A stretch of 64,000 nucleotides of DNA from JAMQKA01 sp031569985. Lineage in GTDB: Bacteria; Bacteroidota; Rhodothermia; Balneolales; Balneolaceae. The position numbers and the translations under genes are program-made. Where the stretch lies: positions 6,982 to 70,981 of the forward strand of contig NZ_JAMQKA010000030.1 of the NCBI RefSeq assembly GCF_031569985.1. The letters run 5' to 3'. The notes under the pieces are model-generated. The model was not told the DNA's origin. It was given only the letters and a program-made list of their open reading frames with translations, and searched no databases. Of this stretch, positions 16,239-26,027 are shown one piece after another. Within the stretch, counting starts at the first letter, position 1, and each line of letters begins with the position of its first letter.

Positions 16239-16415
16239 GCCATTAGTGATTTAAAATTCCCTGGAAGGAAGTTAGAAAATACTGTTTCGATTCCAAATGA
16301 TTCCCGGGACGTTATTTTGTGGTTTAGAAACCATTTAGTACTATCAATCATTCAGTGTAATTAATTTGAAATGCGCAGCAGACATTTACGCATTACGAAT
16401 CACGGATTCCGTAAA

Positions 16416-18941
16416 ATGAAGATGAAACGAAAATCTATTTTTTCAGCTTTAATTGCCATCCTGTTTATCTCGACAACAACCGCTGCGCAGGAAACACTCC
16501 AATCCCCTGAACAGTACCTGGGATATGAGCTCGGTGAACAATGGACGCCCCATCACAAGGTTATTGGATACTTCAAACATATTGCTGCCGAATCGCCGAT
16601 GGTGGAGTGGCAACAGTATGGCACATCGAATGAGGGGCGGGAGCTTATTTATGTGACCGTTTCAACAGAAGAGAATATTGCGCGAAAAGAGGAGATCCGA
16701 ACCAATAACCTGAAGCGAACGGGACTGCTGGCCGGGGAGCCGACACAAGATTCAACGGCGATCGTTTGGATGAGCTACAACGTGCACGGGAATGAAGCCT
16801 CCAGCAGCGAGGCGGCTATGAAAACACTGTACGAGCTGGTGCGGCCAGGCAATCAGCAACCCCGTTGGTGGCTGCAAAATACGATGGTAATTATGGACCC
16901 GACGCTGAATCCCGATGGCCGCGAACGGTATGTCCACTGGTATAAAGCCACCGCGCGTGAGGAAGCAAATCCACATCCGCATGCACGGGAGCACCATGAG
17001 CCCTGGCCGGGCGGCCGTACCAACCACTACTATTTTGATTTGAATCGGGACTGGGCGTGGCTTACGCAAAAGGAATCCCGTCAGCGAAATGAAATTTATC
17101 AACAATGGCTGCCACATGTCCATGTCGATTTTCATGAACAGGGCCATAATTCGCCCTATTATTTTGCCCCCGCAGCCGAGCCGTTTCACAAGGCAATTAC
17201 CGACTGGCAGCGTGAATTCCAGCACACCATCGGTGAAAACCACGCCCGCTATTTCGACCAGAATAACTGGCGCTATTTCACTCGCGAAATTTTTGACCTG
17301 TTTTATCCCAGTTACGGCGACACATATCCCATTTTTAACGGTTCTATAGGCATGACCTATGAGCAGGCCGGGCAGGTCGGGTTGAAAATCATCCAGGTGG
17401 AAGGAGATACGCTGACCCTCCACGACCGACTGATACATCATTTTACTACCGGGATGTCAACGGTGGAGGTGGTATCGCAACATGCGGAACAAATCGTTAG
17501 TGAATTTACCGAATATTATCGGAAATCAAGGGAAAATCCCGCCGGCCACTACAAAACGTATGTTATTAAAGGCGATAATGATCCCGATAAAATCCGTTCG
17601 CTTTTGCAGCTGCTGGAGAGTCATAACGTGCAGTATGGGAAAGCCCCTCGAACCGGTACATATTCTGGTTTTAATTATAATACTGGCCAAGATGAACAGG
17701 TTGAAATTACTACAAACGATTACTTGGTGAGTGCCTACCAGCCCAAGTCGGTGTTGGCACGTATTTTCTTTGAGCCGCAGCCGGAGCTGAGCGATTCCGT
17801 TACCTATGACATCACCGCTTGGGAGCAGCACTACGCCTTTGGGTTGGATGGTTATGCGCTAACGGAACGCCTCAACCCGGTATCTGCCGGGCTCCCAAAC
17901 CCAAATATTGAAAATAACATCACTGGGAAACCGTATGCTTACCTGGCGGAATGGCACACGGTGGCAGATATGCAGTTGCTGGCCGCGCTGCTGAAAAAGG
18001 GGGTCACCATCCACGTGGCGAGTCAGCATTTTATAACGAACGGTGTCACGTATCAACCTGGGACACTGGTAATCACCCGAAATGAAAATGAACAGATGGG
18101 AACTCAATTTGATAAAGTGGTGCAGGAGACCGCCACCGAATTTGGGCAGCAACTCCACCCCGTATCTACAGGGCTTATGGACTCGGGCCCGGATTTGGGT
18201 TCCGGGGCAATGCGTTTTGTGGAAGCGCCAAATATTGCGCTGATTGCTGGCAACGGGACGTCTGCCAACAATGTCGGGGAAATCTGGCACTTTTTTGACA
18301 GGCAGATCGACTATCCGGTGACTCTCATTGATACGGATTATTTCAGCGGCGTAAATCTTAACAGGTATGATGTATTGATCTTACCAGACGGTTCCTATGA
18401 GGATATTCTTAATGAAGATCGATTTGCTGCAATCAAGGACTGGATTTTGGATGGAGGCCGATTGATCGTCCTCCAGGGAGCAAATGCGTTACTTTCGGGG
18501 AAAGAGGAGTTCGGTTTGAAAGCAAAAGAAGATACTGAAGTGGAGCGTAGTGGATTTAACTATTCTTCATTCAACCAGCACCAGAGAGAACGTATTAGCG
18601 AGGCAAATAACGGCTCTATTTTTAAAATAGCGATGGATCCCTCACACCCACTGGGCTATGGCTATGATGACTTTTATTTCTCATTGAAGTTGGATACCCA
18701 GGCATACGACTTTATTGAAGAAGGTTGGAATGTGGGAGTTGCAAATGCCGGTGCACATGTCAGTGGATTTGTCGGCAGTGAAGCTGAGAAAGACCTGGAA
18801 AATACGCTGGCTTTTGGAACGCAGGAGCTGGGAGAGGGCACAGTGGTATACATGATTGACAACCCGCTGTTCCGTGCTTTTTGGCCCAGCGGGAAATTGT
18901 TGTTTGGCAATGCCGTTTTTATGGTTGGCAATAGGAAATGA
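16416..18941 (+). CDS. Secreted M14-family zinc metallopeptidase
   Basis: The frame is open from 16371. The start at 16416 (MKMKRKSIFSALIAILFIST) gives a clean signal peptide and an 841-residue protein. The peptidase domain shows zinc-ligand region VHGNEASSSEAAM (HxxE), DPTLNPDGRERYV with the substrate-binding Asn/Arg region, and VDFHEQGHNSPYYFAPAAEP with the third His. The long C-terminal half has an ThuA/glutamine-amidotransferase-like part (VLILPDGSYEDIL, DWILDGGRLIVLQG). It is probably a periplasmic or exported carboxypeptidase for protein or peptide use. It faces an M28 peptidase gene across a short convergent gap. Confidence 0.9.
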   Translation: MKMKRKSIFSALIAILFISTTTAAQETLQSPEQYLGYELGEQWTPHHKVIGYFKHIAAESPMVEWQQYGTSNEGRELIYVTVSTEENIARKEEIRTNNLKRTGLLAGEPTQDSTAIVWMSYNVHGNEASSSEAAMKTLYELVRPGNQQPRWWLQNTMVIMDPTLNPDGRERYVHWYKATAREEANPHPHAREHHEPWPGGRTNHYYFDLNRDWAWLTQKESRQRNEIYQQWLPHVHVDFHEQGHNSPYYFAPAAEPFHKAITDWQREFQHTIGENHARYFDQNNWRYFTREIFDLFYPSYGDTYPIFNGSIGMTYEQAGQVGLKIIQVEGDTLTLHDRLIHHFTTGMSTVEVVSQHAEQIVSEFTEYYRKSRENPAGHYKTYVIKGDNDPDKIRSLLQLLESHNVQYGKAPRTGTYSGFNYNTGQDEQVEITTNDYLVSAYQPKSVLARIFFEPQPELSDSVTYDITAWEQHYAFGLDGYALTERLNPVSAGLPNPNIENNITGKPYAYLAEWHTVADMQLLAALLKKGVTIHVASQHFITNGVTYQPGTLVITRNENEQMGTQFDKVVQETATEFGQQLHPVSTGLMDSGPDLGSGAMRFVEAPNIALIAGNGTSANNVGEIWHFFDRQIDYPVTLIDTDYFSGVNLNRYDVLILPDGSYEDILNEDRFAAIKDWILDGGRLIVLQGANALLSGKEEFGLKAKEDTEVERSGFNYSSFNQHQRERISEANNGSIFKIAMDPSHPLGYGYDDFYFSLKLDTQAYDFIEEGWNVGVANAGAHVSGFVGSEAEKDLENTLAFGTQELGEGTVVYMIDNPLFRAFWPSGKLLFGNAVFMVGNRK

Positions 18942-19022
18942 GAAACCAGAAGTAAGAAGTGAGAAGGGGAGCGTTTAAGCCTGTACCGCGGGCATTAGCT
19001 CGCGATTTAAATTATTGTTTGA

Positions 19023-20315
19023 TCAAAACTGGATCTCCAGCGTCAGTTCTTTCTTATCTCTTTTTACGGTAACCGTGCTTTTTTGCCCTTCTTCCAGCGT
19101 GTTCAGTACCTCCATATATTCATAGATATCCTCGGTCGGTTGTCCATCAAGGGCAATGATGACGTCACCATTTTGCAACCCCGCGGAGTGTGCAGGTCCT
19201 CCACTACTGGTTCCCGTAATTCGCATACCTGTGCCCTCGAAGCCGTAGTCAGGTGTAACTCCCAGTGTTACCCCCTTGATCATCATATCTCGTTGCTGTT
19301 CATTCTCCGGCACTTCGGTAAACACAAGCTGGTCACCTGCCAACGTATCCAGCTCTTGAAGCAGCCTTTTGGTGTGTTCAAGAACCAGGTCTTCCCCCTC
19401 ATAGTTAATGTATTCAGCATCATCCGAGGGGCGGTGGTAATCAGCGTGTGTATCCGTAAAGTAGTGCAGCACAGGAATCTGCCTGTTGTAAAAGCTGGTG
19501 TGGTCACTGGCCCCGGTGCCATCCGGAATGCTGTTTATGTTTAGAGAGTCCGTGTTCACATTTGCAATAATTTGTTCCCACGCTGTAGACGAGCCAGTGC
19601 CGAAGATAAGCAGTTTGTTGTCCTGCAGCCGACCCACCATATCCAGGTTGATCATAGCTTGAATTTGAATGAGCGGGACAAGGGAGTTTTCTACGAAATA
19701 TTGAGAACCCAGCAGGCCGATCTCTTCACCGGAAAAAGCGGTGAAAACCAGGCTCTTTTGGGGAGGATGATTCGAAAAATACTGGGCAAGCTCCAATATG
19801 CCGGCCGTGCCGGAGGCATTATCATCGGCCCCGTTGTGGATCTGGTTTCGCCGCCGATTAGCCAGTGAGCCAAAGGTGCCCTCCCCCAGGTGATCGTAGT
19901 GTGCGCCAATTATGATATAGGTGTCGGGGTGTTCGCGGCCTTCAATCATTCCGACCACATTTCTTGACAGGCGAACATCTCCTGAATCCCGGGAGGAACT
20001 CGCCCCATGGGGATTCCTGACATTGTCCATATTGACAGTAAACGGTTGAAAGTAGGTGCCGCCGTTTCCAAGCGGTTGGAGGTCATACTTTTGGAAGAAG
20101 TCGGCGATATAATTAGCGGCAATAGCCTCTCCGCGGGTGCCAGTTTCGCGTCCACGCAGGGAGTCGCTGGCCAGAAACGTGATATGCGTTTTGATATCAT
20201 TCGGTTCAATTTCTACAGAAAGCGGCTGCAGTGGGGAATCCTGCTGTTGGCCCTGGCAACAGGACAACAATATCGTTGAGCAGAAGACTGCTAAAAAGGT
20301 TGAGAACTGTTTCAT
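19023..20315 (-). CDS. M28-family aminopeptidase lipoprotein with PDZ domain
   Basis: This 430-residue exported zinc peptidase has a lipoprotein signal (LLSCCQGQ). The M28 core contains GAHYDHLGEG, GADDNASGTAGILELA, FTAFSGEEIGLLGSQYF (the catalytic Glu pair), NLDMVGRL and YFTDTHADYHRPSDD with the last His. All zinc-binding positions appear intact. A PDZ domain closes the protein (AGLQNGDVIIALDGQPTEDI). The combination is common in Bacteroidota-type genomes for periplasmic peptide processing. Confidence 0.93.
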   Translation of the reverse strand: MKQFSTFLAVFCSTILLSCCQGQQQDSPLQPLSVEIEPNDIKTHITFLASDSLRGRETGTRGEAIAANYIADFFQKYDLQPLGNGGTYFQPFTVNMDNVRNPHGASSSRDSGDVRLSRNVVGMIEGREHPDTYIIIGAHYDHLGEGTFGSLANRRRNQIHNGADDNASGTAGILELAQYFSNHPPQKSLVFTAFSGEEIGLLGSQYFVENSLVPLIQIQAMINLDMVGRLQDNKLLIFGTGSSTAWEQIIANVNTDSLNINSIPDGTGASDHTSFYNRQIPVLHYFTDTHADYHRPSDDAEYINYEGEDLVLEHTKRLLQELDTLAGDQLVFTEVPENEQQRDMMIKGVTLGVTPDYGFEGTGMRITGTSSGGPAHSAGLQNGDVIIALDGQPTEDIYEYMEVLNTLEEGQKSTVTVKRDKKELTLEIQF

Positions 20316-20505
20316 TATGATATGTTTTATTGGTGCCTCTCAAAATCGGGAATCCATCTCAAAAGACGAAACCGTTTTGTTAATGAGTTAAGCTATCAAA
20401 GATCGATTTATAGTTATTTTGTACTTGTTTACTGCTTTTCAATTCTTTTTGATTTATTTTGTCTACACGTTATATTTGCGAATCAAAATTTGACACACTC
20501 ACAAT

Positions 20506-20582
20506 GGTTGGGGGTGCTTGCAATAGCGGGCTGAGATCATACCCTAAGAACCTGAACCGGCTAACACCGGCGGAGGGAAACC
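20506..20582 (+). ncRNA. TPP (thiamin pyrophosphate) riboswitch
   Basis: The conserved THI-element blocks are present in order: GGGGTGC, CTGAGA, TACCCT, AACCTGA, ACCGG...CCGG and GGAGGGAAA. Closing stem P1 is formed by GGTT (20506-20509) and AACC (20579-20582). It precedes a TonB-dependent receptor gene on the same strand. Family knowledge: TPP binding lowers expression of thiamin biosynthesis and transport genes. Confidence 0.95.
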
Positions 20583-20617
20583 TGGAGTTCTTATACTTCA
20601 GCAATTCTTGCAAGTTT

Positions 20618-20651
20618 ACCTCCTCCTCTTATAACTAAGTAAGACGGAGGA
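20618..20651 (+). promoter_or_regulatory. Likely expression platform: anti-SD and SD of the receptor
   Basis: The segment ACCTCCTCCTC (20618-20628) is complementary to the Shine-Dalgarno GGAGGA (20646-20651), located 3 bp before the ATG at 20655. Pairing would hide the ribosome site, which suggests translational control by the riboswitch. Confidence 0.55.
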
Positions 20652-20654
20652 TTT

Positions 20655-23135
20655 ATGTTTAGATTCATTTCAAGCCTTTCAGGCACAATACTATTCCTGT
20701 TTTTAATCACCAGTACAGCACTAAGTCAAACGATATCCGGCACGGTACGGGATGCCCAGACGGACAAGCCGCTGGCCGGCGCCAATATTGTCCAGGTTGG
20801 CACGCAAAACGGTACCTCTGCCGATGAGAATGGGATCTTTCGATTGCAGTTGTCAGCTGATGGTTCCCGGGCGTTAACCGTCTCTTTTATCGGCTATAAA
20901 ACGAAAACGGTGGAGATCGACCAAGTGGGGGAAGATCTTGAAATTAGCTTGGTGCCCCAGTCATTCATGAGCAACGAGGTGTTTGTACGCGCCCTGCGTG
21001 TTGACGAAGCTTCGCCTATGGCCTACGAGAACCTGGAACGGGAAGAGATCGAGAAAAAGAATCTCGGCCAGGATATCCCATCGCTCGTAGGTTCAACGCC
21101 TTCGGTGACAACGACGTCAGATGCCGGCGCGGGGATCGGCTATTCCGGGGTGCGGATTCGCGGGGTGGACCCGACCAGCATCAATGTGACAATCAACGGT
21201 ATTCCGCTCAATGATGCGGAATCACACGGTGTATTCTGGGTGGATCTGCCGGATTTGGCCTCATCTGTTGAAAATATCCAGATCCAGCGCGGGGTTGGGA
21301 CTTCCACCCACGGGGCCGGCGCTTTCGGTGCCACGATGAACATTCAGACTTCTGTCATGTCGGCCCAGCCCTATGGTGAGGTAAATACCGGGGTTGGATC
21401 GTTTAACACACGCAAGTACAACGTGCAGCTGGGATCCGGCCTGATGGAGAACGGCTGGCAGTTTGAAGGCCGGCTTTCCAAAATCGCCTCCGACGGCTAC
21501 ATCGACCGCGCTTCGTCAGATCTCAAGTCATTCTACCTGAGTGGTTCCAAAAGTACGGGTCGAAGCCTTCTCAAGGTGGATATCCTTTCAGGCGTGGAGG
21601 AGACCTATCAAGCATGGAATGGCGTGCCGAAACCGATCCTTGAGGGCAATGCCCAGGGCGTTGAAGATTATATAAACGGGTTGTTTGTGGGATCCGAACA
21701 AGCCGAGCATATGCGGGAAAACGTCGGGAATCGGCAATACAACGAATTCACTTACGACGACCAGACCGACAACTACCAGCAGGATCATTACCAGGCGCAC
21801 TACTCCTACCAGCTTACCGACCGCTGGAACCTCAATACCTCGCTGCATTATACCTATGGTCGCGGTTATTACGAAGAATTCCGCAATAATGATGATCTGA
21901 GCGTGTATGGTATCGGGCCGATTGAAATCGGGAATACCACGATTACCAATAGCGACCTGGTGCGCCGACGCTGGCTGAACAACCATTTCTACGGTCTCGT
22001 ATTTTCTTCGGAGTACCGCGTGCAAGACGAGTGGTCGGTGACCGTTGGGGGTGGATATAATGAGTATGACGGGGATCATTATGGAGAAGTGATTTGGGCC
22101 CGATATGCAGGCGACAGCAGCATTGAGGAGACCTATTACGACAATAACGGTTTCAAAACCGATTTCAACGTCTATGCCAAGAGTCAATACTTTTTCACTG
22201 ATGCAATCAGTGGATACCTGGATCTGCAGTTGAGGGGTATCAGCTATAAATTCCTGGGCAAAGACACCCGTACCATTAGCGGGACACAACAGATTATCGA
22301 TGTTCGCCAGAGTGATCGACTCAGTTTCTTTAATCCCAAAGCCGGCTTGGTATATCGTTTGGATGAGCGGCAGCGGGTCTACGCCTCATTCAGTGTGGCG
22401 AATCGTGAGCCCACACGAGACGAGTATGTGGATTCGACCCCGCAAAGCCGGCCCAGTCATGAATCCCTTTATGACTGGGAGTTCGGTTACCGTGGTTCGT
22501 TTAGCTGGTTTTTCGGTGCTGTCAACCTCTACTATATGGACTACAAAGATCAGCTGGTCCAGACTGGTGAGATAAACGACGTCGGTGCCCATATCAGGCA
22601 GAATGTGTCGGATAGTTACCGGGCCGGCGTTGAGCTGCAGGCAGGCGTGGAACTGACACCTGGTTTTGAATGGTCAGGGAACGCCACCTTTAGTCGAAAC
22701 AGGATTGAAGATTACACCTATTACCTTGATAACTTTGACCAAGGTGGGCAGGAGGCTACGACGTTTGAAAGTACCTCGCTTTCATTTTCGCCCTCCTTTA
22801 TCGGTAATTCCATATTCAGCTATACAGAAGGCAGCTTAACGGCTGAGTTGATCAGCAAATATGTTTCACGTCAGTATCTCGATAATACTGAAAACAGGAG
22901 CCGTTCTATCGACCCGTACTTTGTGAATGACATACGGCTTGGATATAATTTTACTCAAATACCGTATGTAAAAGGTCTGCAGGCCACGCTGCAGGTCAAC
23001 AATGTGCTGGATGAAGAGTATGAAACCAATGGCTACACGTTTGGATGGGTAGGCGGTGGTGAGCAGCAGCACTATAGCTACTACTACCCGCAGGCGGGCC
23101 GAAATTTCCTACTTCAGCTTTCGTTCAAGTTTTGA
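20655..23135 (+). CDS. TonB-dependent receptor, thiamin-regulated
   Basis: This 826-residue outer-membrane receptor has a signal peptide (residues 1-25) and a carboxypeptidase-regulatory-like domain (about 26-110, ISGTVRDAQTDKPLAGANIV). The plug domain carries VNGIP-like NVTINGIPLNDAESHGV and IQRGVGTSTHGAGAFGA, and a C-terminal beta-barrel ends in LLQLSFKF with the terminal aromatic Phe. The TPP riboswitch directly upstream implies that it imports thiamin or a thiamin precursor or analogue, as known for thiamin-regulated Omr receptors of this group. It is not in an operon, and a hairpin terminator follows. Confidence 0.92.
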   Translation: MFRFISSLSGTILFLFLITSTALSQTISGTVRDAQTDKPLAGANIVQVGTQNGTSADENGIFRLQLSADGSRALTVSFIGYKTKTVEIDQVGEDLEISLVPQSFMSNEVFVRALRVDEASPMAYENLEREEIEKKNLGQDIPSLVGSTPSVTTTSDAGAGIGYSGVRIRGVDPTSINVTINGIPLNDAESHGVFWVDLPDLASSVENIQIQRGVGTSTHGAGAFGATMNIQTSVMSAQPYGEVNTGVGSFNTRKYNVQLGSGLMENGWQFEGRLSKIASDGYIDRASSDLKSFYLSGSKSTGRSLLKVDILSGVEETYQAWNGVPKPILEGNAQGVEDYINGLFVGSEQAEHMRENVGNRQYNEFTYDDQTDNYQQDHYQAHYSYQLTDRWNLNTSLHYTYGRGYYEEFRNNDDLSVYGIGPIEIGNTTITNSDLVRRRWLNNHFYGLVFSSEYRVQDEWSVTVGGGYNEYDGDHYGEVIWARYAGDSSIEETYYDNNGFKTDFNVYAKSQYFFTDAISGYLDLQLRGISYKFLGKDTRTISGTQQIIDVRQSDRLSFFNPKAGLVYRLDERQRVYASFSVANREPTRDEYVDSTPQSRPSHESLYDWEFGYRGSFSWFFGAVNLYYMDYKDQLVQTGEINDVGAHIRQNVSDSYRAGVELQAGVELTPGFEWSGNATFSRNRIEDYTYYLDNFDQGGQEATTFESTSLSFSPSFIGNSIFSYTEGSLTAELISKYVSRQYLDNTENRSRSIDPYFVNDIRLGYNFTQIPYVKGLQATLQVNNVLDEEYETNGYTFGWVGGGEQQHYSYYYPQAGRNFLLQLSFKF

Positions 23136-23157
23136 GTTATGGCAGAATAGGACAATC

Positions 23158-23189
23158 AAAAGGCGAATCTGTTGATGGATTCGCCTTTT
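23158..23189 (+). terminator. Rho-independent terminator after the TonB receptor
   Basis: An 11-bp stem (AAAGGCGAATC/GATTCGCCTTT) with an 8-base loop and terminal Ts lies 23 bp after the stop. Confidence 0.85.
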
Positions 23190-23221
23190 GCAATCTGCCG
23201 GCAATCCGTTTTAAACGAGGC

Positions 23222-23360
23222 CTTTGCAAAACCACACCATTTAAAATTGTCATCGCGAGCCCCGCGTTTTTCGGGGCGTGGCGATCCCCACACGAGGGGA
23301 GATTGCCGCATTTCGCTCATTTCATTCGCACCATTCGCAATGACATAGGGTTTTGCAAAG
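23222..23360. repeat. MITE-like intergenic repeat with 12-bp terminal inverted repeats
   Basis: Terminal repeats CTTTGCAAAACC (23222-23233) and GGTTTTGCAAAG (23349-23360) enclose a region with TGTCATCGCGAG, a CCCCGCG/CGGGGCG hairpin, GTGGCGATCCCC, GGGGAGATTGCC and CGCAATGACA. This is the GTCATTGCGAG-type dispersed repeat seen in many bacteria. Confidence 0.65.
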
Positions 23361-23465
23361 CCCCCTTAAACATGAGTTAGGCACGAATGAAGTTCTGGTT
23401 AAAAATACTCAGATTATCACGGTTTATGCTGTAAAATACATCCTGTGTCATTCCTGATGCTTGTA

Positions 23466-23876
23466 TTACTCCTTTGACCTGGTGCTGCACCACCGTGATA
23501 CGAAGGAGGTTGCCATTGACCTCTCGTATTCAAACTGCATGTATAGTTCATCAGTACCTTTAACTTTGGAAGAAATTTGATGAAATCCAGTGGATTCCGT
23601 CAGGTAAAGCAAATTATTGTGGCCAACATTACCATTTTGGTCTATCGCTACCCAAACTCCTTCCAGCTGGGGTTGAGGTTGTATCCTTGAAGAAGTGGCA
23701 GTACCATTCGGTGTTTCGCTACAGCCGGCGAACAACAACACCAGCGTCAATACAGTCGCAAAAATTATTTGTGCATTATTTAACGTGAGTTCGACATAAA
23801 CAGTCGTTACGATTTGCTTTTTATCACTAACCTTCCAGCTACCAAAAACCGGTCGCTGACCGGCATTTAACAGCAT
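23466..23876 (-). CDS. Hypothetical small lipoprotein
   Basis: The 136-residue frame contains a convincing lipoprotein signal in its middle (IIFATVLTLVLLFAGCSETPNG). The 45 residues before it are therefore unlikely to be translated. I could not find an ATG next to the signal, so a non-ATG start or a frameshift upstream is likely. The mature part (about 85 residues) has a strand-rich stretch (LEGVWVAIDQNGNVGHNNLL). The last 25 residues are cysteine- and serine-rich and unlike the rest, which may mean a frameshift near the 3' end. No family is recognised. Confidence 0.45.
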   Translation of the reverse strand: MLLNAGQRPVFGSWKVSDKKQIVTTVYVELTLNNAQIIFATVLTLVLLFAGCSETPNGTATSSRIQPQPQLEGVWVAIDQNGNVGHNNLLYLTESTGFHQISSKVKGTDELYMQFEYERSMATSFVSRWCSTRSKE

Positions 23877-24134
23877 TCCGGGTAGGCCGAGGACTCTTCC
23901 ACCAATTGCTCGCTTCCGACCGCTCTGCGGCGGAAGCCCCTCTGACGCTCCGCGTCTCTGTTACACCAAAAGGGTTATACTGGACGCGGAGCGTCCCAAC
24001 AGGTCCCAACGCAGAGCATAGGGACCAAGCGTCGGGTAATTAATAAGAAATCTTATATCGAACTGACGTTAAACAAAGATGCTGGCGGGTATTTACAACT
24101 TAGCCATTGTGATATTGGAAGATAGGATAAACCG
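23877..24134. repeat. Intergenic palindromic repeats
   Basis: A perfect 13-bp inverted repeat, GACGCTCCGCGTC (23944-23956) and GACGCGGAGCGTC (23983-23995), follows TTCCGACCGCTCTGCGGCGG. A related sequence (CCGTTCGCTCTGCGGCGGTACC, then GACGCTCTGCGTC) is at 29179-29221. No gene is seen. Confidence 0.55.
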
Positions 24135-26027
24135 TTAAAAATTCGAGAAGAGGGTAGATCTGCTTCTGACATTCATCCGCCCAAGAAGATCCTGGAAGTG
24201 CGGATTGTCATATAGGGGTTCAAAATTGGGATTCCACTCGATCCAGGGCATCCAGCTAAAGCGGGACTCATAACAGGCCTCCAGCCATCGCAAGGCTTCA
24301 TCTTTGTCACCAAGCGCGGCATAGATTTCAGCAAGTCCCCAGTTGCCGATAGGGGTGGGGTTTGATGATAATTCATTCGCTATTTCCAGGGCTTTATCTG
24401 TCATGCCAGCTACGGCATAGGTATGACCAAGCCCGAATTTCCATCTTGGATTTAATTCAACAGCTCTTTCATGAGCTTTTATTGCTTCCTCATAATTCTC
24501 ATCTGCCGCATAGGCAGACCCGAGCACATAAAATCCGTAAGGATAACCGGGGTTTAGCTCCAATGACTTTTTTGCCGCTGCAATCGCTTCATCATACATG
24601 CCCAGCCACCAAGCCTGAAATCCCAAATAGACCGGGTAAAGCGCTGTAAAGGGATCCAGCTTCATAGCCAATCTGGATTGTTGCAGAATGTCATCCGGAC
24701 TGCCACCTTCGAGCATAACAAACCAGCTGTAGTGAGCATAGGTCTCCGCGATATTCGGGTCGAACTTAATAGTACGTTTAAATCCCCTGCTCGCTGCGTC
24801 CCAATCCCAATCGTTATAAAGGTCGACAACCGTATGTGCAAGGTGTACCTCTCCTAAACTGTTATCAAGTTTCAGAGCTCTTTCGGCTGCAGCTTGTGCC
24901 AGTTCATATGCATCGGCAGGCGGAGTGATACCATGGCCAGAGGTATTATATCCCAGTGCCAGTCGAGCCCAGGGCAGGGGATCGGCCGGATCTATTCGTG
25001 TTGCTTCAAGCAGGTAGGAAATTCCTTTTTTGTGCGATTCCGGTGTAAATTGATTGAGAAGATAGGTGCCCCTCAAATAGGCTTTATAGGCTTCGGGATT
25101 TACTTCTCGTCGATTAGCCAGCAGGGAATCCTCTTCCGGTGTAAGAGTTACCTGCACGCTTTGAGCAATATCGCGAGTTACATCACTCAACAAAGATAAA
25201 ATGTTCTCTGTGTTACGATCATAACTTTTCGCCCAAAGATGCTGCTCTTCAGGCCCTGCCTGAATAAGTTGTATTTGTATGCGTACGCTGTCTTCGGCTC
25301 TGTAGAGGGAACCTTCAATAACGTTTTCAACGCCCAGCTGTTTCGCAATGTCTCTTATATTTAATTCTGCATTTCTGAATTGTAAAGTGGAAGTCCGTGA
25401 AATAACACGGAGTTCGCTAAGCTGGCCTAATTCTCCTATCAAAGCATCGTGCAGACCGTCCACAAAAAACGCTTGCTCTTCGTCTCCGGTCAGGTTATCC
25501 AGGGGCAATACGGCTATGGAAGTTTCCGCACCTGACTCTTTTCCCTGACCATTCTGAAAGTAGAAGTAGCCGCCAATTACCACCATCAGTATTAATAATA
25601 CTTTTGCCGAATAAACAAGAATTGTATTTTCCCCTTTCGTTTGAGTCGAATCAGTATCAACTGGATAAGAGGAGACTTCATCCTCTGGTTTATAATGAAC
25701 TGCTTCGCCCGGTGGAAACCCGTAATAGTCATGGAAACATTTGCCGAAATAGGCCGGGCTGCTGAACCCGACCCGGTAGGCAATTTCTGAAGCAGTGGCC
25801 ACTTCCGCTTTTAGCAGCTCCATGGCGTGCTCCAGCCGAATCTCCCTGATAAATTGACTGCTCGATTGCCCGGTTAGCTTTTTTAGCTTCCGATGAAGCT
25901 GGGAGCGACTCACCCCTGCTCCGCTTGCCAGGTCCTCAACACCAAACTGCTCGTTATCGAGATTTTGTTCAACAATTTCAGTTAGCTTCTGGATGAAAGC
26001 TTGTTTCATAGAGGGTTCACGAATCAT
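24135..26027 (-). CDS. AraC-type regulator with transmembrane and TPR signalling domains
   Basis: This 630-residue protein may instead start at the ATG at 26009. The N-terminal AraC/XylS DNA-binding domain (residues 1-115) has VEDLASGAGVSRSQLHRKL and the second helix-turn-helix ASEIAYRVGFSSPAYFGKCF. One TM helix (about residues 140-160, VLLILMVVIGGYFYF) comes next. A TolB/FlgO-like segment (SIAVLPLDNLTGDEE, VENVIEGSLYR, HLWAKSYDR) precedes some 5-7 C-terminal TPRs. It is probably a membrane-anchored one-component sensor. Its targets are unknown: no regulated gene is adjacent, and the neighbour is the small lipoprotein. Confidence 0.9.
   Translation of the reverse strand: MIREPSMKQAFIQKLTEIVEQNLDNEQFGVEDLASGAGVSRSQLHRKLKKLTGQSSSQFIREIRLEHAMELLKAEVATASEIAYRVGFSSPAYFGKCFHDYYGFPPGEAVHYKPEDEVSSYPVDTDSTQTKGENTILVYSAKVLLILMVVIGGYFYFQNGQGKESGAETSIAVLPLDNLTGDEEQAFFVDGLHDALIGELGQLSELRVISRTSTLQFRNAELNIRDIAKQLGVENVIEGSLYRAEDSVRIQIQLIQAGPEEQHLWAKSYDRNTENILSLLSDVTRDIAQSVQVTLTPEEDSLLANRREVNPEAYKAYLRGTYLLNQFTPESHKKGISYLLEATRIDPADPLPWARLALGYNTSGHGITPPADAYELAQAAAERALKLDNSLGEVHLAHTVVDLYNDWDWDAASRGFKRTIKFDPNIAETYAHYSWFVMLEGGSPDDILQQSRLAMKLDPFTALYPVYLGFQAWWLGMYDEAIAAAKKSLELNPGYPYGFYVLGSAYAADENYEEAIKAHERAVELNPRWKFGLGHTYAVAGMTDKALEIANELSSNPTPIGNWGLAEIYAALGDKDEALRWLEACYESRFSWMPWIEWNPNFEPLYDNPHFQDLLGRMNVRSRSTLFSNF

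Noticed and set aside
21588..22289. 233-codon minus-strand ORF
   Set aside because: Antisense to the TonB receptor barrel. It lacks domain features and its composition is a mirror of the receptor codons.
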